Shown here piece by piece: positions 7,081 through 17,835 of a stretch of 34,461 nucleotides of DNA. Below the pieces are notes generated by a model, which saw only the letters and a program-made list of their open reading frames with translations, made no database searches and was not told the origin of the DNA. Source of the DNA: Aquabacterium sp. A7-Y (GTDB taxonomy: Bacteria; Pseudomonadota; Gammaproteobacteria; Burkholderiales; Burkholderiaceae_C); NCBI RefSeq assembly GCF_026153205.1, contig NZ_JAPFBW010000051.1, positions 1-34,461 on the forward strand, written 5' to 3'. The stretch's first letter is position 1; every line of letters starts with the position of its first letter. The position numbers were made by a program, and so were the translations under genes.

Positions 7081-8760
7081 ATGACCCCACAGCAGATCCT
7101 GGAGCAATACGGCCCCCGCGAATCGATGGAATACGACGTGGTGGTCGTGGGCGGCGGCCCGGCCGGCCTGTCGACCGCCATCCGGCTCAAGCAATTGGCC
7201 GCTGAAAAAGGCCAGGAGGTGTCGGTCTGCGTGCTCGAGAAGGGCTCGGAGCCCGGTGCCCACATCCTCTCCGGCGCCATCATGGACCCGCGCGCCCTCA
7301 ATGAGCTGATTCCTGACTGGAAGGAGCAAGGCGCCCCGTTGAACCAGCCGGTCACCGAGGACGCGATGCTCTTCCTGACCGAGAAGGGCAGCTACAAGAG
7401 CCCCATCCTGCCGGACTGCTTCCACAACGACGGCAACTATGTCATCAGCCTCGGCAACGTGACGCGCTGGCTGGCGCAGCATGCCGAAAACCTGGGCGTC
7501 GAGATCTTCCCGGGCTTCACCGCCGCCGAGGTGCTCTACAACGACGACGGCTCGGTCAAGGGCGTGGCCACGGGCAACCAAGGGATCGGCAAGGACGGCG
7601 AGCCGCTGCCCTCCTTCCAGCTCGGCATGGAGCTGCACGGCAAGTACACGGTCTTCGCCGAGGGTGCCCGCGGCCACCTCGGCAAACAGCTGATCGGGAA
7701 GTTCAAGCTCGACGCCGGCAAGGACCCGCAGAGCTATGCGATCGGCATCAAGGAACTCTGGGAGATCGATCCCGCCAAGCACAAGGCCGGCCTGGTGCTG
7801 CATACCGCCGGCTGGCCGATGGACGCCCAGACCTATGGCGGCGGCTTCCTCTACCACCTGGAGGACAACAAGGTCACGCTGGGCTTCATCACCGGCCTGG
7901 ACTACAGCAACCCCTGGTTGAGCCCCTTCGAGGAGATGCAGCGCTGGAAGACCCACCCGGCCATCCGCAGCTTCCTGGAAGGCGGCAAGCGCATCAGCTA
8001 CGGTGCGCGCGCCATCACCGCGGGCGGCCTGCTGAGCCTGCCCAAGGCGGTGTTCCCAGGCGGTGCGCTGGTCGGCTGCGACGCCGGCTACCTGAACGCC
8101 AGCCGCATCAAGGGCAGCCACGCCGCGATCAAGACGGGCATGCTGGCCGCCGAAGCCGCCTTCGAAGCGCTGGCCGCCGGCCGACAGCATGACGAGCTGA
8201 GCGCCTACCCGGCCGCCTTCGAGAAGAGCTGGCTGTACGAGGAGCTCGACAAGGCGCGCAACTTCAAGCAGTGGTTCAAGAAGGGTCTGTATGTCGGCAC
8301 GGTGATGACCGGCATCGAGCAGTGGCTGCTGCCCAAGCTGGGCGTCAAGACGCCGCCCTGGACCAAACACCGCACCCAGCCCGACCACGTCTACCTCAAG
8401 CCGGCTGCCGAGTGCCCGCAGATCGTCTACCCCAAGCCGGACGGCAAGTTGACCTTCGACCGCCTCGGCTCGGTCTTCGTCAGCAACACCAACCACGAGG
8501 AACACCAGCCGGCCCACCTGACCTTGAAGGACGCATCGGTCCCGGTCAACATCAACCTGGCCAAGTACGCCGGCCCCGAGAGCCGCTACTGCCCCGCGGG
8601 CGTGTACGAGTTCGTGAAGACCGAAACCGGCGGCGACCGGCTGCAGATCAACGCGCAGAACTGCGTGCACTGCAAGACCTGCGACATCAAGGACCCGACC
8701 CAGAACATCGTCTGGGTCACGCCCGAGGGCGGCGGCGGGCCGAACTACTCCGGCATGTGA
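7081..8760 (+). CDS. Electron transfer flavoprotein-ubiquinone oxidoreductase
   Basis: ETF-QO, the membrane-associated FAD/[4Fe-4S] protein that passes electrons from ETF (fed by acyl-CoA and amine dehydrogenases) to ubiquinone. The 559-residue protein has the FAD-binding motif YDVVVVGGGPAGLSTAIRL (about residues 17-35), GSEPGAHILSGAIMDP, the quinone/FAD region RISYGARAITAGGLLSLPK, GCDAGYLNASRIKGSHAAIK, and the C-terminal ferredoxin domain with cluster ligands C504, C528, C531 and C534 (YCPAG, NCVHCKTCDIKDPTQNI). Length is normal. ATG 7081 is preceded by GAAGGAACGAGACA. It appears monocistronic: candidate promoter and operator upstream, strong terminator 32 bp after the stop. The etfAB genes are not in the window. 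Confidence 0.97.
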   Translation: MTPQQILEQYGPRESMEYDVVVVGGGPAGLSTAIRLKQLAAEKGQEVSVCVLEKGSEPGAHILSGAIMDPRALNELIPDWKEQGAPLNQPVTEDAMLFLTEKGSYKSPILPDCFHNDGNYVISLGNVTRWLAQHAENLGVEIFPGFTAAEVLYNDDGSVKGVATGNQGIGKDGEPLPSFQLGMELHGKYTVFAEGARGHLGKQLIGKFKLDAGKDPQSYAIGIKELWEIDPAKHKAGLVLHTAGWPMDAQTYGGGFLYHLEDNKVTLGFITGLDYSNPWLSPFEEMQRWKTHPAIRSFLEGGKRISYGARAITAGGLLSLPKAVFPGGALVGCDAGYLNASRIKGSHAAIKTGMLAAEAAFEALAAGRQHDELSAYPAAFEKSWLYEELDKARNFKQWFKKGLYVGTVMTGIEQWLLPKLGVKTPPWTKHRTQPDHVYLKPAAECPQIVYPKPDGKLTFDRLGSVFVSNTNHEEHQPAHLTLKDASVPVNINLAKYAGPESRYCPAGVYEFVKTETGGDRLQINAQNCVHCKTCDIKDPTQNIVWVTPEGGGGPNYSGM

Positions 8761-8791
8761 GGCGCGGGGCGCTTGGGCGCCTTGTCGTCAA

Positions 8792-8825
8792 AACAAACAA
8801 GCCGCCCTCGGGCGGCTTGTTTGTT
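8792..8825. terminator. Bidirectional intrinsic terminator
   Basis: Two perfect 16-base arms, AACAAACAAGCCGCCC (8792-8807) and GGGCGGCTTGTTTGTT (8810-8825), form a long GC-rich hairpin with a 2-nt gap (functionally a CTCG tetraloop). The base of the stem is A-rich on one side and T-rich on the other, so it can terminate both the plus-strand ETF-QO transcript and the convergent minus-strand Uma2 transcript. Confidence 0.9.
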
Positions 8826-8861
8826 GGTCCGTGCTCGAAAGTCCGCCCGGCGACCTGTGCC

Positions 8862-9356
8862 TCAGCCGGGCAGGTCCAGCCGCACCCCGTACTGGCTCGC
8901 CGTCCGCTCACCGGCCGTGCCGAAGTAGCGCAGGCGCCCGTTGAGTTCCACCACGATCACCTCGACGGCGCCGGCCGCCAGGTAGGCCGCCGCCTTCTCC
9001 AGCAGCCACTTCTGAGTGTTACCCGGAGAGGCCACCTCGACACAAATCTCCGGAGCCGACACAGCGGGGTCGTCCTCGAAGCGCGACGCGTCGGGCGTCC
9101 AGCACATGTCCGGAACCCGGACGCCGATGCGTGTGCTGATCGCAAAAACGCCGATCTCGCCGCCGAGGGTTTGCTGCAAACGGGTGCCTATCCAGCCGGC
9201 GATACGTTGATGTCGATTGGTAGGCAGTGGCGCCAAGATGAGCTCCCCGAACTCGTCCAGCTCGGGCCGTCCTTCCTCCGGCATCACCGGGGCGAGCTCC
9301 CGCCATCGCTGCGCGAGTTGCTCCGGGGTCAGGGCAGTGGCAGGTACGGCGAACAT
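8862..9356 (-). CDS. Uma2-family (DUF820) putative endonuclease-fold protein
   Basis: A 164-residue protein of the Uma2/DUF820 family, which has a PD-(D/E)XK nuclease-like fold and is abundant in cyanobacteria but sporadic in proteobacteria. Visible blocks are ELDEFGELILAPLPTNRHQRI (residues about 33-53), the core RIGVRVPDMCWTP with the Asp of the PD motif, APEICVEVASPGNT with the acidic residue of the ExE-like strand, then EKAAAYLAAGAVEVIVVELNG with the conserved Lys. The start ATG 9356 fits the usual N-terminus; further upstream the frame enters the riboswitch. Cellular role is unknown and nuclease activity has rarely been tested. It is convergent with ETF-QO and divergent from the gcv promoter; its patchy distribution suggests acquisition, which is inference. 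Confidence 0.8.
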   Translation of the reverse strand: MFAVPATALTPEQLAQRWRELAPVMPEEGRPELDEFGELILAPLPTNRHQRIAGWIGTRLQQTLGGEIGVFAISTRIGVRVPDMCWTPDASRFEDDPAVSAPEICVEVASPGNTQKWLLEKAAAYLAAGAVEVIVVELNGRLRYFGTAGERTASQYGVRLDLPG

Positions 9357-9383
9357 GATGGACGCATTATGCGCCCGACCCGG

Positions 9384-9412
9384 TTGGTCCCCACCGCCGC
9401 CCCGGCTATACT
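9384..9412 (+). promoter_or_regulatory. Promoter of the glycine riboswitch-gcv operon
   Basis: -35 TTGGTC (9384-9389), 17-bp spacer, -10 TATACT (9407-9412). The predicted start lies near 9418-9419, exactly where the P1 stem of the first glycine aptamer begins, which supports the assignment. Confidence 0.7.
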
Positions 9413-9417
9413 GCCCG

Positions 9418-9656
9418 CAGTCAGGAGAGAGCTTCCTTGCGAAGCCGCCGAAGGCGCAGAGCCGCAAGCTCGAACGCTCAGGCAAAAGGACTGGCGAACG
9501 TTCCGGCGAACCGGGACGATCCTCACTGGAGAGAGGCCTCTGGCCGCCGGCTGCCGACCCGCATCGCAGCCGCGACGAGGAGGCCCACCGAAGGGGCAAG
9601 CCGACGGCGCTGAAACAGCGCCCCGGCCAATCTCTCAGGTAAAGCGGACAGCGAGG
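9418..9656 (+). promoter_or_regulatory. Tandem glycine riboswitch (two aptamers)
   Basis: Two consecutive glycine aptamers in the gcvT leader. Aptamer 1 (9418-9493) has P1 CAGTC/GACTG (9418-9422 with 9489-9493) and the conserved elements GGAGAG, GCCGAAGGCGCAGAG and CTCAGGCAAAAGGAC. Aptamer 2 (about 9521-9656) has GGAGAGAGG, CACCGAAGGGGCAAGCC and TCTCTCAGGTAAAGCGGACAG; its P1 pairs 9521-9528 with 9649-9656, with one A-C mismatch. Known: glycine riboswitches before gcvT turn the cleavage system on when glycine is abundant. The variable arm between the halves of aptamer 2 is unusually long (about 9540-9590). Confidence 0.95.
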
Positions 9657-9708
9657 GCAAACCACTGCAAGGATGTGCCGGCAGTGGAACGACCGTTTGC
9701 CCTCGGAG
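9652..9708 (+). promoter_or_regulatory. Glycine riboswitch expression platform overlapping the gcvT Shine-Dalgarno
   Basis: CGAGGGCAAAC (9652-9662) and GTTTGCCCTCG (9695-9705) are perfect 11-base complements enclosing a second hairpin, CCACTGC/GCAGTGG (9662-9668 with 9681-9687). The right outer arm ends on the first G of the GGAG Shine-Dalgarno (9705-9708), 6 nt before ATG 9715. The left arm shares bases 9652-9656 with the 3' strand of aptamer-2 P1, so P1 and this stem exclude each other. That fits an ON switch acting on translation. Pairing is seen; mechanism is inferred. Confidence 0.65.
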
Positions 9709-9714
9709 ACCCCG

Positions 9715-10833
9715 ATGTCCGCCACCGCACCGCTGCTCAAGACCCCGCTCCACGCCCTGCACCTCGAACTCGGCGCCCGCATGGTGCCTTTCGCCGGCTA
9801 CGACATGCCGGTGCAGTACCGCGGCATCATCGCCGAGCACAAGCAGTGCCGCGAATCGGCCGCGCTGTTCGACGTTTCGCACATGGGCCAGCTGCGCCTG
9901 GTCGGCGAGGACGCCGCCCGCGCGCTGGAAAGCCTGGTGCCGGTCGACGTGGTCGACCTGGCCGTCGGCAAGCAACGCTACGCCTTTTTCACCAACAGCA
10001 ACGGCGGCCTGCTCGACGACCTGATGATCACGCGCCGCAGCGGCGACCTGTTCCTGGTTGTCAACGCCGCCTGCAAGGACGCCGACCTGGCGCATCTGCG
10101 CACCCACATCGGCCACCGCTGCAGCATCCTGCCGCTGCCGGACCACGCCCTGCTCGCGCTGCAAGGCCCCAAGGCCGCCACCGCGCTGGCCCGACTGAAC
10201 GGCGACACCAAGGGCCTCACCTTCATGACCGGCGGCCACTTCCACCTGGCTGGCGCCGAGTGTTTCGTCACCCGCTCGGGCTACACCGGCGAAGACGGCT
10301 TCGAGATCTCGGTGCCCGCCGCCCAGGCCGAGGCCCTGGCCCGCGCCCTGCTCGAACAGCCCGAGGTCGAGGCCGCCGGCCTCGGTGCACGGGATACCCT
10401 GCGCCTGGAAGCCGGCCTGTGCCTCTACGGCCATGACATCAACGACCACACCACGCCGGTCGAAGCGGGCCTGACCTGGGCCATCCAGAAGGTGCGCCGC
10501 CCCGGCGGCGCGCGCGCCGGCGGCTACCCGGGCGCCCAGGTCATCGACAACCAGCTGGCCCACGGCGCCCACAACAAGCGTGTCGGCCTGATCGGCCTGG
10601 AACGTGCCCCCGTGCGTGAAGGCACCAAGCTGGTGGACCATGCCGGCCACGGCCTTGGCCATGTCACCAGCGGCACCACCGGCCCGACCGTGAACCAGCC
10701 GATCTCGATGGCCTACCTGCCGGTCAACCACGCCGCCCCTGGCGGCACGGTGTATGCGGTGGTGCGCGAGAAAAAGCTGCCGATGCGCGTTTGCGCGATG
10801 CCCTTCACCCCCCACCGCTACCACCGCGGCTAA
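9715..10833 (+). CDS. gcvT: Glycine cleavage system T protein (aminomethyltransferase)
   Basis: Transfers the methylene group from aminomethyl-lipoyl-GcvH to tetrahydrofolate, releasing ammonia. The 372-residue protein begins MSATAPLLKTPLHALHLELGA. It shows the folate-binding family blocks VPFAGYDMPVQYRGIIAEHK, ALFDVSHMGQLRL, GYTGEDGFEISVPA, GLGARDTLRLEAGLCLYGHD and the C-terminal barrel region RVGLIGLERAPVREG and ITSGT-like VTSGTTGPTVNQPISMAYLP. ATG 9715 is preceded by GGAG 6 nt upstream; an in-frame ATG at 9673 lies inside the riboswitch platform and is rejected. First gene of gcvTHP, under the tandem glycine riboswitch. Confidence 0.97.
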   Translation: MSATAPLLKTPLHALHLELGARMVPFAGYDMPVQYRGIIAEHKQCRESAALFDVSHMGQLRLVGEDAARALESLVPVDVVDLAVGKQRYAFFTNSNGGLLDDLMITRRSGDLFLVVNAACKDADLAHLRTHIGHRCSILPLPDHALLALQGPKAATALARLNGDTKGLTFMTGGHFHLAGAECFVTRSGYTGEDGFEISVPAAQAEALARALLEQPEVEAAGLGARDTLRLEAGLCLYGHDINDHTTPVEAGLTWAIQKVRRPGGARAGGYPGAQVIDNQLAHGAHNKRVGLIGLERAPVREGTKLVDHAGHGLGHVTSGTTGPTVNQPISMAYLPVNHAAPGGTVYAVVREKKLPMRVCAMPFTPHRYHRG

Positions 10834-10844
10834 GCTGCGGTCCG

Positions 10845-10863
10845 GGGCGGGCACAGCCCGCCC
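10845..10863 (+). terminator. Intercistronic hairpin between gcvT and gcvH
   Basis: GGGCGGGC (10845-10852) and GCCCGCCC (10856-10863) form an 8-bp stem with an ACA loop, 11 bp after the gcvT stop. No U-tract follows, so complete termination is unlikely. It may act as an RNA-stability or partial-termination element setting the gcvT:gcvH ratio. Confidence 0.5.
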
Positions 10864-10956
10864 TTCGCCCGGCTTGCCGCGGCCGGCTGTTGCGCGTGTC
10901 GTTTTTGGCCCCCATTCATTCCTTCCTCACCTTTCCGGATTTTCAGGAGCTTCTCC

Positions 10957-11334
10957 ATGACTGTGAAATACACACCCGACCACGAATGGATCGACCTGCC
11001 GGGTGACGACGAGATCGCCACCATCGGCATCACCCTCCACGCGCAGGACGCGCTGGGCGACGTGGTTTTCGTCGACCTGCCCGCCGTCGGCACCACCCTG
11101 GCGCAGAAGGACGTGGCCGGCGTGGTGGAGTCGGTCAAGGCGGCCGCCGACCTGTATGCCCCCGTCAGCGGCACCGTCGTCGAGGTCAACGAGGCGCTGC
11201 GCGCCGATCCCTCGCTGGCCAACAGCGACCCGATGGGCGCCGGCTGGTTTTTCAAGATCAAGCTCTCCGACCAGACCCAGTACGACGCGTTGATGGACGC
11301 CTCGGCCTACGACGAGCTGGTCAAGAACAGCTGA
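10957..11334 (+). CDS. gcvH: Glycine cleavage system H protein
   Basis: Lipoyl carrier of the glycine cleavage complex, shuttling the aminomethyl group between P, T and L proteins. The 125-residue protein reads MTVKYTPDHEWIDLPGDDEI, the standard H-protein opening, with lipoylation at K61 in VVESVKAAADLYAPVSG and the C-terminal GAGWFFKIKLSDQ block. ATG 10957 has AGGAGCTTCTCC upstream, a good Shine-Dalgarno. The 123-bp gap from gcvT contains only the hairpin at 10845-10863. The L protein (lpd) is not nearby, as is usual. Confidence 0.97.
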   Translation: MTVKYTPDHEWIDLPGDDEIATIGITLHAQDALGDVVFVDLPAVGTTLAQKDVAGVVESVKAAADLYAPVSGTVVEVNEALRADPSLANSDPMGAGWFFKIKLSDQTQYDALMDASAYDELVKNS

Positions 11335-11367
11335 GCCCACTCCCTCCTTTCGCAGTAAGCCGTTGAC

Positions 11368-11392
11368 GCGCCGGCCGCCTTGCGGCCGGCGC
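11368..11392 (+). terminator. Strong GC hairpin directly before gcvP
   Basis: GCGCCGGCCGC (11368-11378) and GCGGCCGGCGC (11382-11392) form a perfect 11-bp stem with a CTT loop between gcvH and gcvP. No U-tract follows. Its 3' end is only 13 nt from the gcvP ATG (11406), where no Shine-Dalgarno is visible, so it may affect gcvP initiation or protect the upstream mRNA. Confidence 0.55.
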
Positions 11393-11405
11393 CCGAAAGC
11401 CCCCC

Positions 11406-14309
<2,904 letters not shown>

Positions 14310-14322
14310 CCCGGAGCGTCGC

Positions 14323-15390
14323 ATGACCCCCCACTCCTCCAGCCTTCGCGAACACTTCGCCAGCGACAACTACGCCGGCATGTGCCCCGAGGCGACCCAC
14401 TGGTTCCTGGAGGCCAACAACTCCGGCCACCAGCCGGGCTACGGCGACGACATCTGGACCCAGCGCTCGACGGACATGATCCGCGAGCTGTTCGGCACGC
14501 CTTGCGACGTCTACTTCGTCTTCAACGGCACCGCCGCCAACTCGCTGGCACTGGCCGCGATGTGCCAGAGCTACCACTCGGTGATCTGCACCCCGGTGGC
14601 CCATGTGGACACCGACGAATGCGGCGGCCCCGAGTTCTTCTCCAACGGCAGCAAGCTGCTCACGACGGAGAGCGACAGCCCGGCGGCCCGGCTCGGCAAG
14701 CTGACGCCGCAGGCGGTGGAGCAGCTCATCACCAAGCGCAGCGACATCCACTATCCCAAGCCCAAGGTGGTGAGCCTGACCCAGGCGACCGAGCTGGGCA
14801 CGGTCTACACCGTGGAGGAGGTGCGCGCGATCTGCGCGGTGGCGCGCCAGCGCGGGCTCAAGGTCCACATGGACGGTGCCCGCTTCGCCAACGCGGTGGC
14901 CTCGCTGCGCTGCCACCCGGCCGAAGTCACCTGGCGCGCCGGCGTGGACGTGCTGTGTTTCGGCGGCACCAAAAACGGCTTGCCCATCGGCGAGGCGGTG
15001 GTCTTTTTCGACCGCGCCCTGTCGGAGGACTTCGCCTACCGCGTCAAGCAGGCCGGGCAGCTGGCCTCCAAGATGCGGTTCATCTCGGCCCCCTGGGTCG
15101 GCCTGCTCGAGAACGAGGTCTGGCTGCGCAACGCGCGCCACGCCAACGCGATGGCGCAGCGTCTCTACGCCGCGCTGCGCGAGCTGCCCGGCGCGACCGT
15201 GCTGCACCCGCCGGAGGCCAACGGCGTGTTCGTGCAGCTGCCGCGCGAGGTCATCGACGGGCTGCACGCCAAGGGCTGGAAGTTCTATGAGTTCATCGCC
15301 GGCGGCGGCTGCCGGCTGATGTGCGCGTGGGACACCACCCCCGAGGCGGTGGACGCCTTCGTGGCCGACCTGGCCGCCGCGCTGCGGTGA
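14323..15390 (+). CDS. ltaE: Low-specificity L-threonine aldolase (beta-eliminating lyase family)
   Basis: PLP fold-type I enzyme, expected to cleave L-threonine or allo-threonine to glycine and acetaldehyde. The 355-residue protein has SDNYAGMCPEATHWF, VFNGTAANSLAL, HVDTDECGGPEFF, the cofactor Asp in HMDGARFANAVASL and the PLP lysine K217 in CFGGTKNGLPIGEAVVFF. ATG 14323 has GGAG 6 nt upstream and lies 13 bp after gcvP, so the gene is likely part of the gcv transcript. It would supply glycine to the cleavage system. Related enzymes can act on other beta-hydroxy amino acids, so substrate preference is open. Confidence 0.9.
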   Translation: MTPHSSSLREHFASDNYAGMCPEATHWFLEANNSGHQPGYGDDIWTQRSTDMIRELFGTPCDVYFVFNGTAANSLALAAMCQSYHSVICTPVAHVDTDECGGPEFFSNGSKLLTTESDSPAARLGKLTPQAVEQLITKRSDIHYPKPKVVSLTQATELGTVYTVEEVRAICAVARQRGLKVHMDGARFANAVASLRCHPAEVTWRAGVDVLCFGGTKNGLPIGEAVVFFDRALSEDFAYRVKQAGQLASKMRFISAPWVGLLENEVWLRNARHANAMAQRLYAALRELPGATVLHPPEANGVFVQLPREVIDGLHAKGWKFYEFIAGGGCRLMCAWDTTPEAVDAFVADLAAALR

Positions 15391-15400
15391 ACCGGCTCCC

Positions 15401-16324
15401 ATGCGAAACACTGCGGGTCGCGTCTCGCCGCCGTGGAGGCGCTGGCTCATGACCCTCCTGGCCGGCCTCTGCGTCGGCCTGCTCGGCGGCTGCGCCGAGC
15501 GCCTGTTTTTCTATCCCGACCAGCAGGTCTACACCACCCCGGCCGAAGCAGGCGTGACCGCCCGCGACGTCGAGATCGAGGCGGTCGACGGCAGCCGGCT
15601 GCACGCCTGGTGGCTGCCGGCCCGCGGCACGCCGCGCGCGACCGTGCTGCATGTGCACGGCAACGCCGCCAACATCAGCAACCACCTGCCGCTGGTGGCC
15701 TGGCTGCCGGGCGCAGGCTACAACGTGCTGAGCTTCGACTACCGGGGCTATGGCCGCTCCGGCGGCCAGCCCAGCCTGGACGGGGTGGTGGACGACACGC
15801 TGGCCGCGCTGCGCCATCTGCGCAGCCGCCCCGACGTCGACGCCACCCGCCTCGTCGTGCTGGGCCAGAGCCTGGGCGGCGCGACCGCGACACGTGCCGT
15901 CGCGCAGTCGCCCGAGGGCGTGCGGCTGCTGGTGGTGGACTCTGCCTTCAGCAGCTACCGCGGCATCTTCCGCGACAAGGCGGCCGAGGCCGGCCCGGTG
16001 GGCTGGCTGGCGCCGCTGCTGCTGCCCGGCCTGCCGCCGCCCGAGCGCGACCCGCTCGCCGCGGTGCAGGGCCTGCGGGTCCCCCTGCTGCTGATGCACG
16101 GCAGCGCCGATGCCATCATTCCCTTGCGCCACGGCCAGGCGCTGTATGCCGCGGCGCCCTGCCCCAAGCAGTGGCTGCCGCTGACCGGCGGCGCCCACCT
16201 CGATGCCCTGATGCGCGAGGAGGTGCGCGACCGGCTGCTGCAGGCCTTGGACCAGGCGCTGTCGGGCGCGCCCCCCGCGGCCTGCGACCCGGCGCCCGCG
16301 GCCGCCCCCGCCTCCACATCCTAG
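15401..16324 (+). CDS. Alpha/beta hydrolase, predicted lipoprotein
   Basis: A 307-residue hydrolase with an N-terminal lipoprotein signal: basic [15 protein letters not shown], hydrophobic [13 protein letters not shown], lipobox LLGGC with C31 as the lipidated cysteine. The body is an alpha/beta hydrolase: oxyanion region [23 protein letters not shown], nucleophile S157 in [13 protein letters not shown], acid D237 in [10 protein letters not shown], and base H266 in [10 protein letters not shown]. This resembles the Bem46/serine aminopeptidase-like group. It would be tethered to a membrane facing the periplasm; substrate unknown. The C-terminus is an Ala/Pro-rich tail. It starts 10 bp after ltaE and 26 bp before sdaA, so it sits inside an amino-acid operon with no obvious functional link. 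Shine-Dalgarno is weak. Confidence 0.85.
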   Translation: MRNTAGRVSPPWRRWLMTLLAGLCVGLLGGCAERLFFYPDQQVYTTPAEAGVTARDVEIEAVDGSRLHAWWLPARGTPRATVLHVHGNAANISNHLPLVAWLPGAGYNVLSFDYRGYGRSGGQPSLDGVVDDTLAALRHLRSRPDVDATRLVVLGQSLGGATATRAVAQSPEGVRLLVVDSAFSSYRGIFRDKAAEAGPVGWLAPLLLPGLPPPERDPLAAVQGLRVPLLLMHGSADAIIPLRHGQALYAAAPCPKQWLPLTGGAHLDALMREEVRDRLLQALDQALSGAPPAACDPAPAAAPASTS

Positions 16325-16350
16325 AGCTACCGTCCTGCAGGAAGACCGTC

Positions 16351-17742
16351 ATGGCAGTATCCGTCTTTGATCTGTTCAAGATCGGCATCGGCCCGTCCAG
16401 CTCGCACACCGTGGGACCGATGCGGGCGGCGCGCCTGTTCGCGCTGCGCCTGCAGCACGACGGCCTGCTGCCGCGCACCGCGCGCGTGCTGTCGGAGCTC
16501 TACGGTTCGCTGGGCGCCACCGGCAAGGGCCACGGCAGCGACAAGGCGGTGCTGCTCGGGCTGGCCGGCCACGAACCCGACACGGTGGACGTCGAGGCCA
16601 TCCCTACGCTGCTGGAGGGCATTCGCGCCGGACGGCAACTGGCACTGCTGGGGCAGCACGAGATCGCCTTCGACGAAACTGCCGATCTCGTCTTTTTCCG
16701 GCGCCAGAGCCTGCCCTTCCACGCCAACGGCATGCGTTTCGTGGCCTACGACACCCAGGGCGCCGAGCTGCAGGCACGCACCTACTACTCGGTGGGCGGC
16801 GGTTTTGTCGTCAGCGACGAAGTCGCGGCCGACGGCAGCCGGCAGAAAGTCATCGCCCCCGACGCGACCGTGCTGCCGCTGCCCTTCCGCAGCGGCGAGG
16901 AGTTGCTGGCCCGTGCCCGCGAGCAGCGCTGCTCCATCGCCGAGGTGATGCGCCGCAACGAAACACACTGGCGCGAACCGGCGGAGATCGAGGCCGGCCT
17001 GATGAACATCTGGCGCGTGATGCAGGACTGCGTGGCGCGCGGCTGCCGCACCGAAGGTGTCCTGCCCGGCGGCTTCAAGGTGCGCCGCCGCGCCGCCGAC
17101 CTCTACCGCCAGCTGACCTCCAACCCGGAAGCGGCCCTGAAGGACCCGCTGCAGGTGATCGACTGGGTCAACCTCTATGCACTGGCGGTCAACGAGGAGA
17201 ACGCCGCCGGTGGCCGCGTCGTGACCGCCCCGACCAACGGCGCGGCCGGCATCGTGCCGGCGGTGCTGCACTACTACACCCGCTTCGTGCCGGGCGCCAA
17301 CGACCGCGGGGTGGCCGACTTTCTGCTGACGGCGGCGGCCATCGGCATCCTCTACAAGGAGAACGCCTCGATCTCGGGCGCCGAGGTGGGCTGCCAGGGG
17401 GAGGTCGGCGTGGCCTGCTCGATGGCCGCCGCGGCACTCTGCGCGGTCATGGGCGGCACGCCCGAGCAGGTCGAGAACGCCGCCGAGATCGGCATGGAGC
17501 ACCACCTCGGGCTGACCTGCGACCCGGTCGGCGGGCTGGTGCAGATCCCGTGCATCGAACGCAACGCCATCGCATCCGTCAAGGCGGTCAACGCGGCGCG
17601 CATGGCGCTGCGCGGCGACGGCACCCACCATGTCTCCTTGGACAAGGTGATCAAGACCATGCGCGAGACCGGGGCCGACATGAAAACCAAGTACAAGGAA
17701 ACGGCGCGCGGCGGCCTGGCGGTCAACATCGTGGAGTGCTGA
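16351..17742 (+). CDS. sdaA: L-serine ammonia-lyase, iron-sulfur type
   Basis: Converts L-serine to pyruvate and ammonia using a [4Fe-4S] cluster. The 463-residue single-chain (fused beta-alpha) enzyme begins [20 protein letters not shown], the hallmark opening. The later half has [56 protein letters not shown] and [17 protein letters not shown]. Cluster cysteines are C348, C390 and C401. The C-terminus ends [17 protein letters not shown] with a terminal Cys, as in E. coli-type enzymes where it occupies the active-site cluster. ATG 16351 has CAGGAAG upstream. Downstream in the gcv-ltaE block it links glycine/serine C1 metabolism to pyruvate. Confidence 0.97.
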   Translation: MAVSVFDLFKIGIGPSSSHTVGPMRAARLFALRLQHDGLLPRTARVLSELYGSLGATGKGHGSDKAVLLGLAGHEPDTVDVEAIPTLLEGIRAGRQLALLGQHEIAFDETADLVFFRRQSLPFHANGMRFVAYDTQGAELQARTYYSVGGGFVVSDEVAADGSRQKVIAPDATVLPLPFRSGEELLARAREQRCSIAEVMRRNETHWREPAEIEAGLMNIWRVMQDCVARGCRTEGVLPGGFKVRRRAADLYRQLTSNPEAALKDPLQVIDWVNLYALAVNEENAAGGRVVTAPTNGAAGIVPAVLHYYTRFVPGANDRGVADFLLTAAAIGILYKENASISGAEVGCQGEVGVACSMAAAALCAVMGGTPEQVENAAEIGMEHHLGLTCDPVGGLVQIPCIERNAIASVKAVNAARMALRGDGTHHVSLDKVIKTMRETGADMKTKYKETARGGLAVNIVEC

Positions 17743-17809
17743 GCCGGGCCGGTCCTGCGCCGGCGTCACCGTCTCCTGCGGTATGAGGGCAGCCCCCGAG
17801 GGCGGACCT

Positions 17810-17827
17810 GTAAAGGAAACATTAAAG
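17810..17827 (+). promoter_or_regulatory. Site A of a shared 18-bp motif, before the response regulator
   Basis: GTAAAGGAAACATTAAAG lies 8 bp before ATG 17836. It contains two TAAAG-like half-sites about one helical turn apart (GTAAAG and ATTAAA with 5 bp between), the usual layout for OmpR/PmrA-type regulators. It shares G1, T2, A4 and TTAAAG (13-18) with two sites before gtsA. Position over the translation start region would suit autorepression. Inferred. Confidence 0.4.
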
Positions 17828-17835
17828 TCCCGGGC

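Noticed and set aside
6019-8670. An 883-residue minus-strand protein covering the SDR and the antisense of ETF-QO
   Set aside because: Only the last 260 residues (SDR from 6801) have family motifs; the rest is the antisense shadow of a clear ETF-QO gene.
15433-16350. An N-terminal extension of SdaA reading through the hydrolase gene
   Set aside because: The extension is out of frame with the real hydrolase and Arg/Pro/Ala-rich; SdaA homology begins exactly at ATG 16351 with a Shine-Dalgarno.
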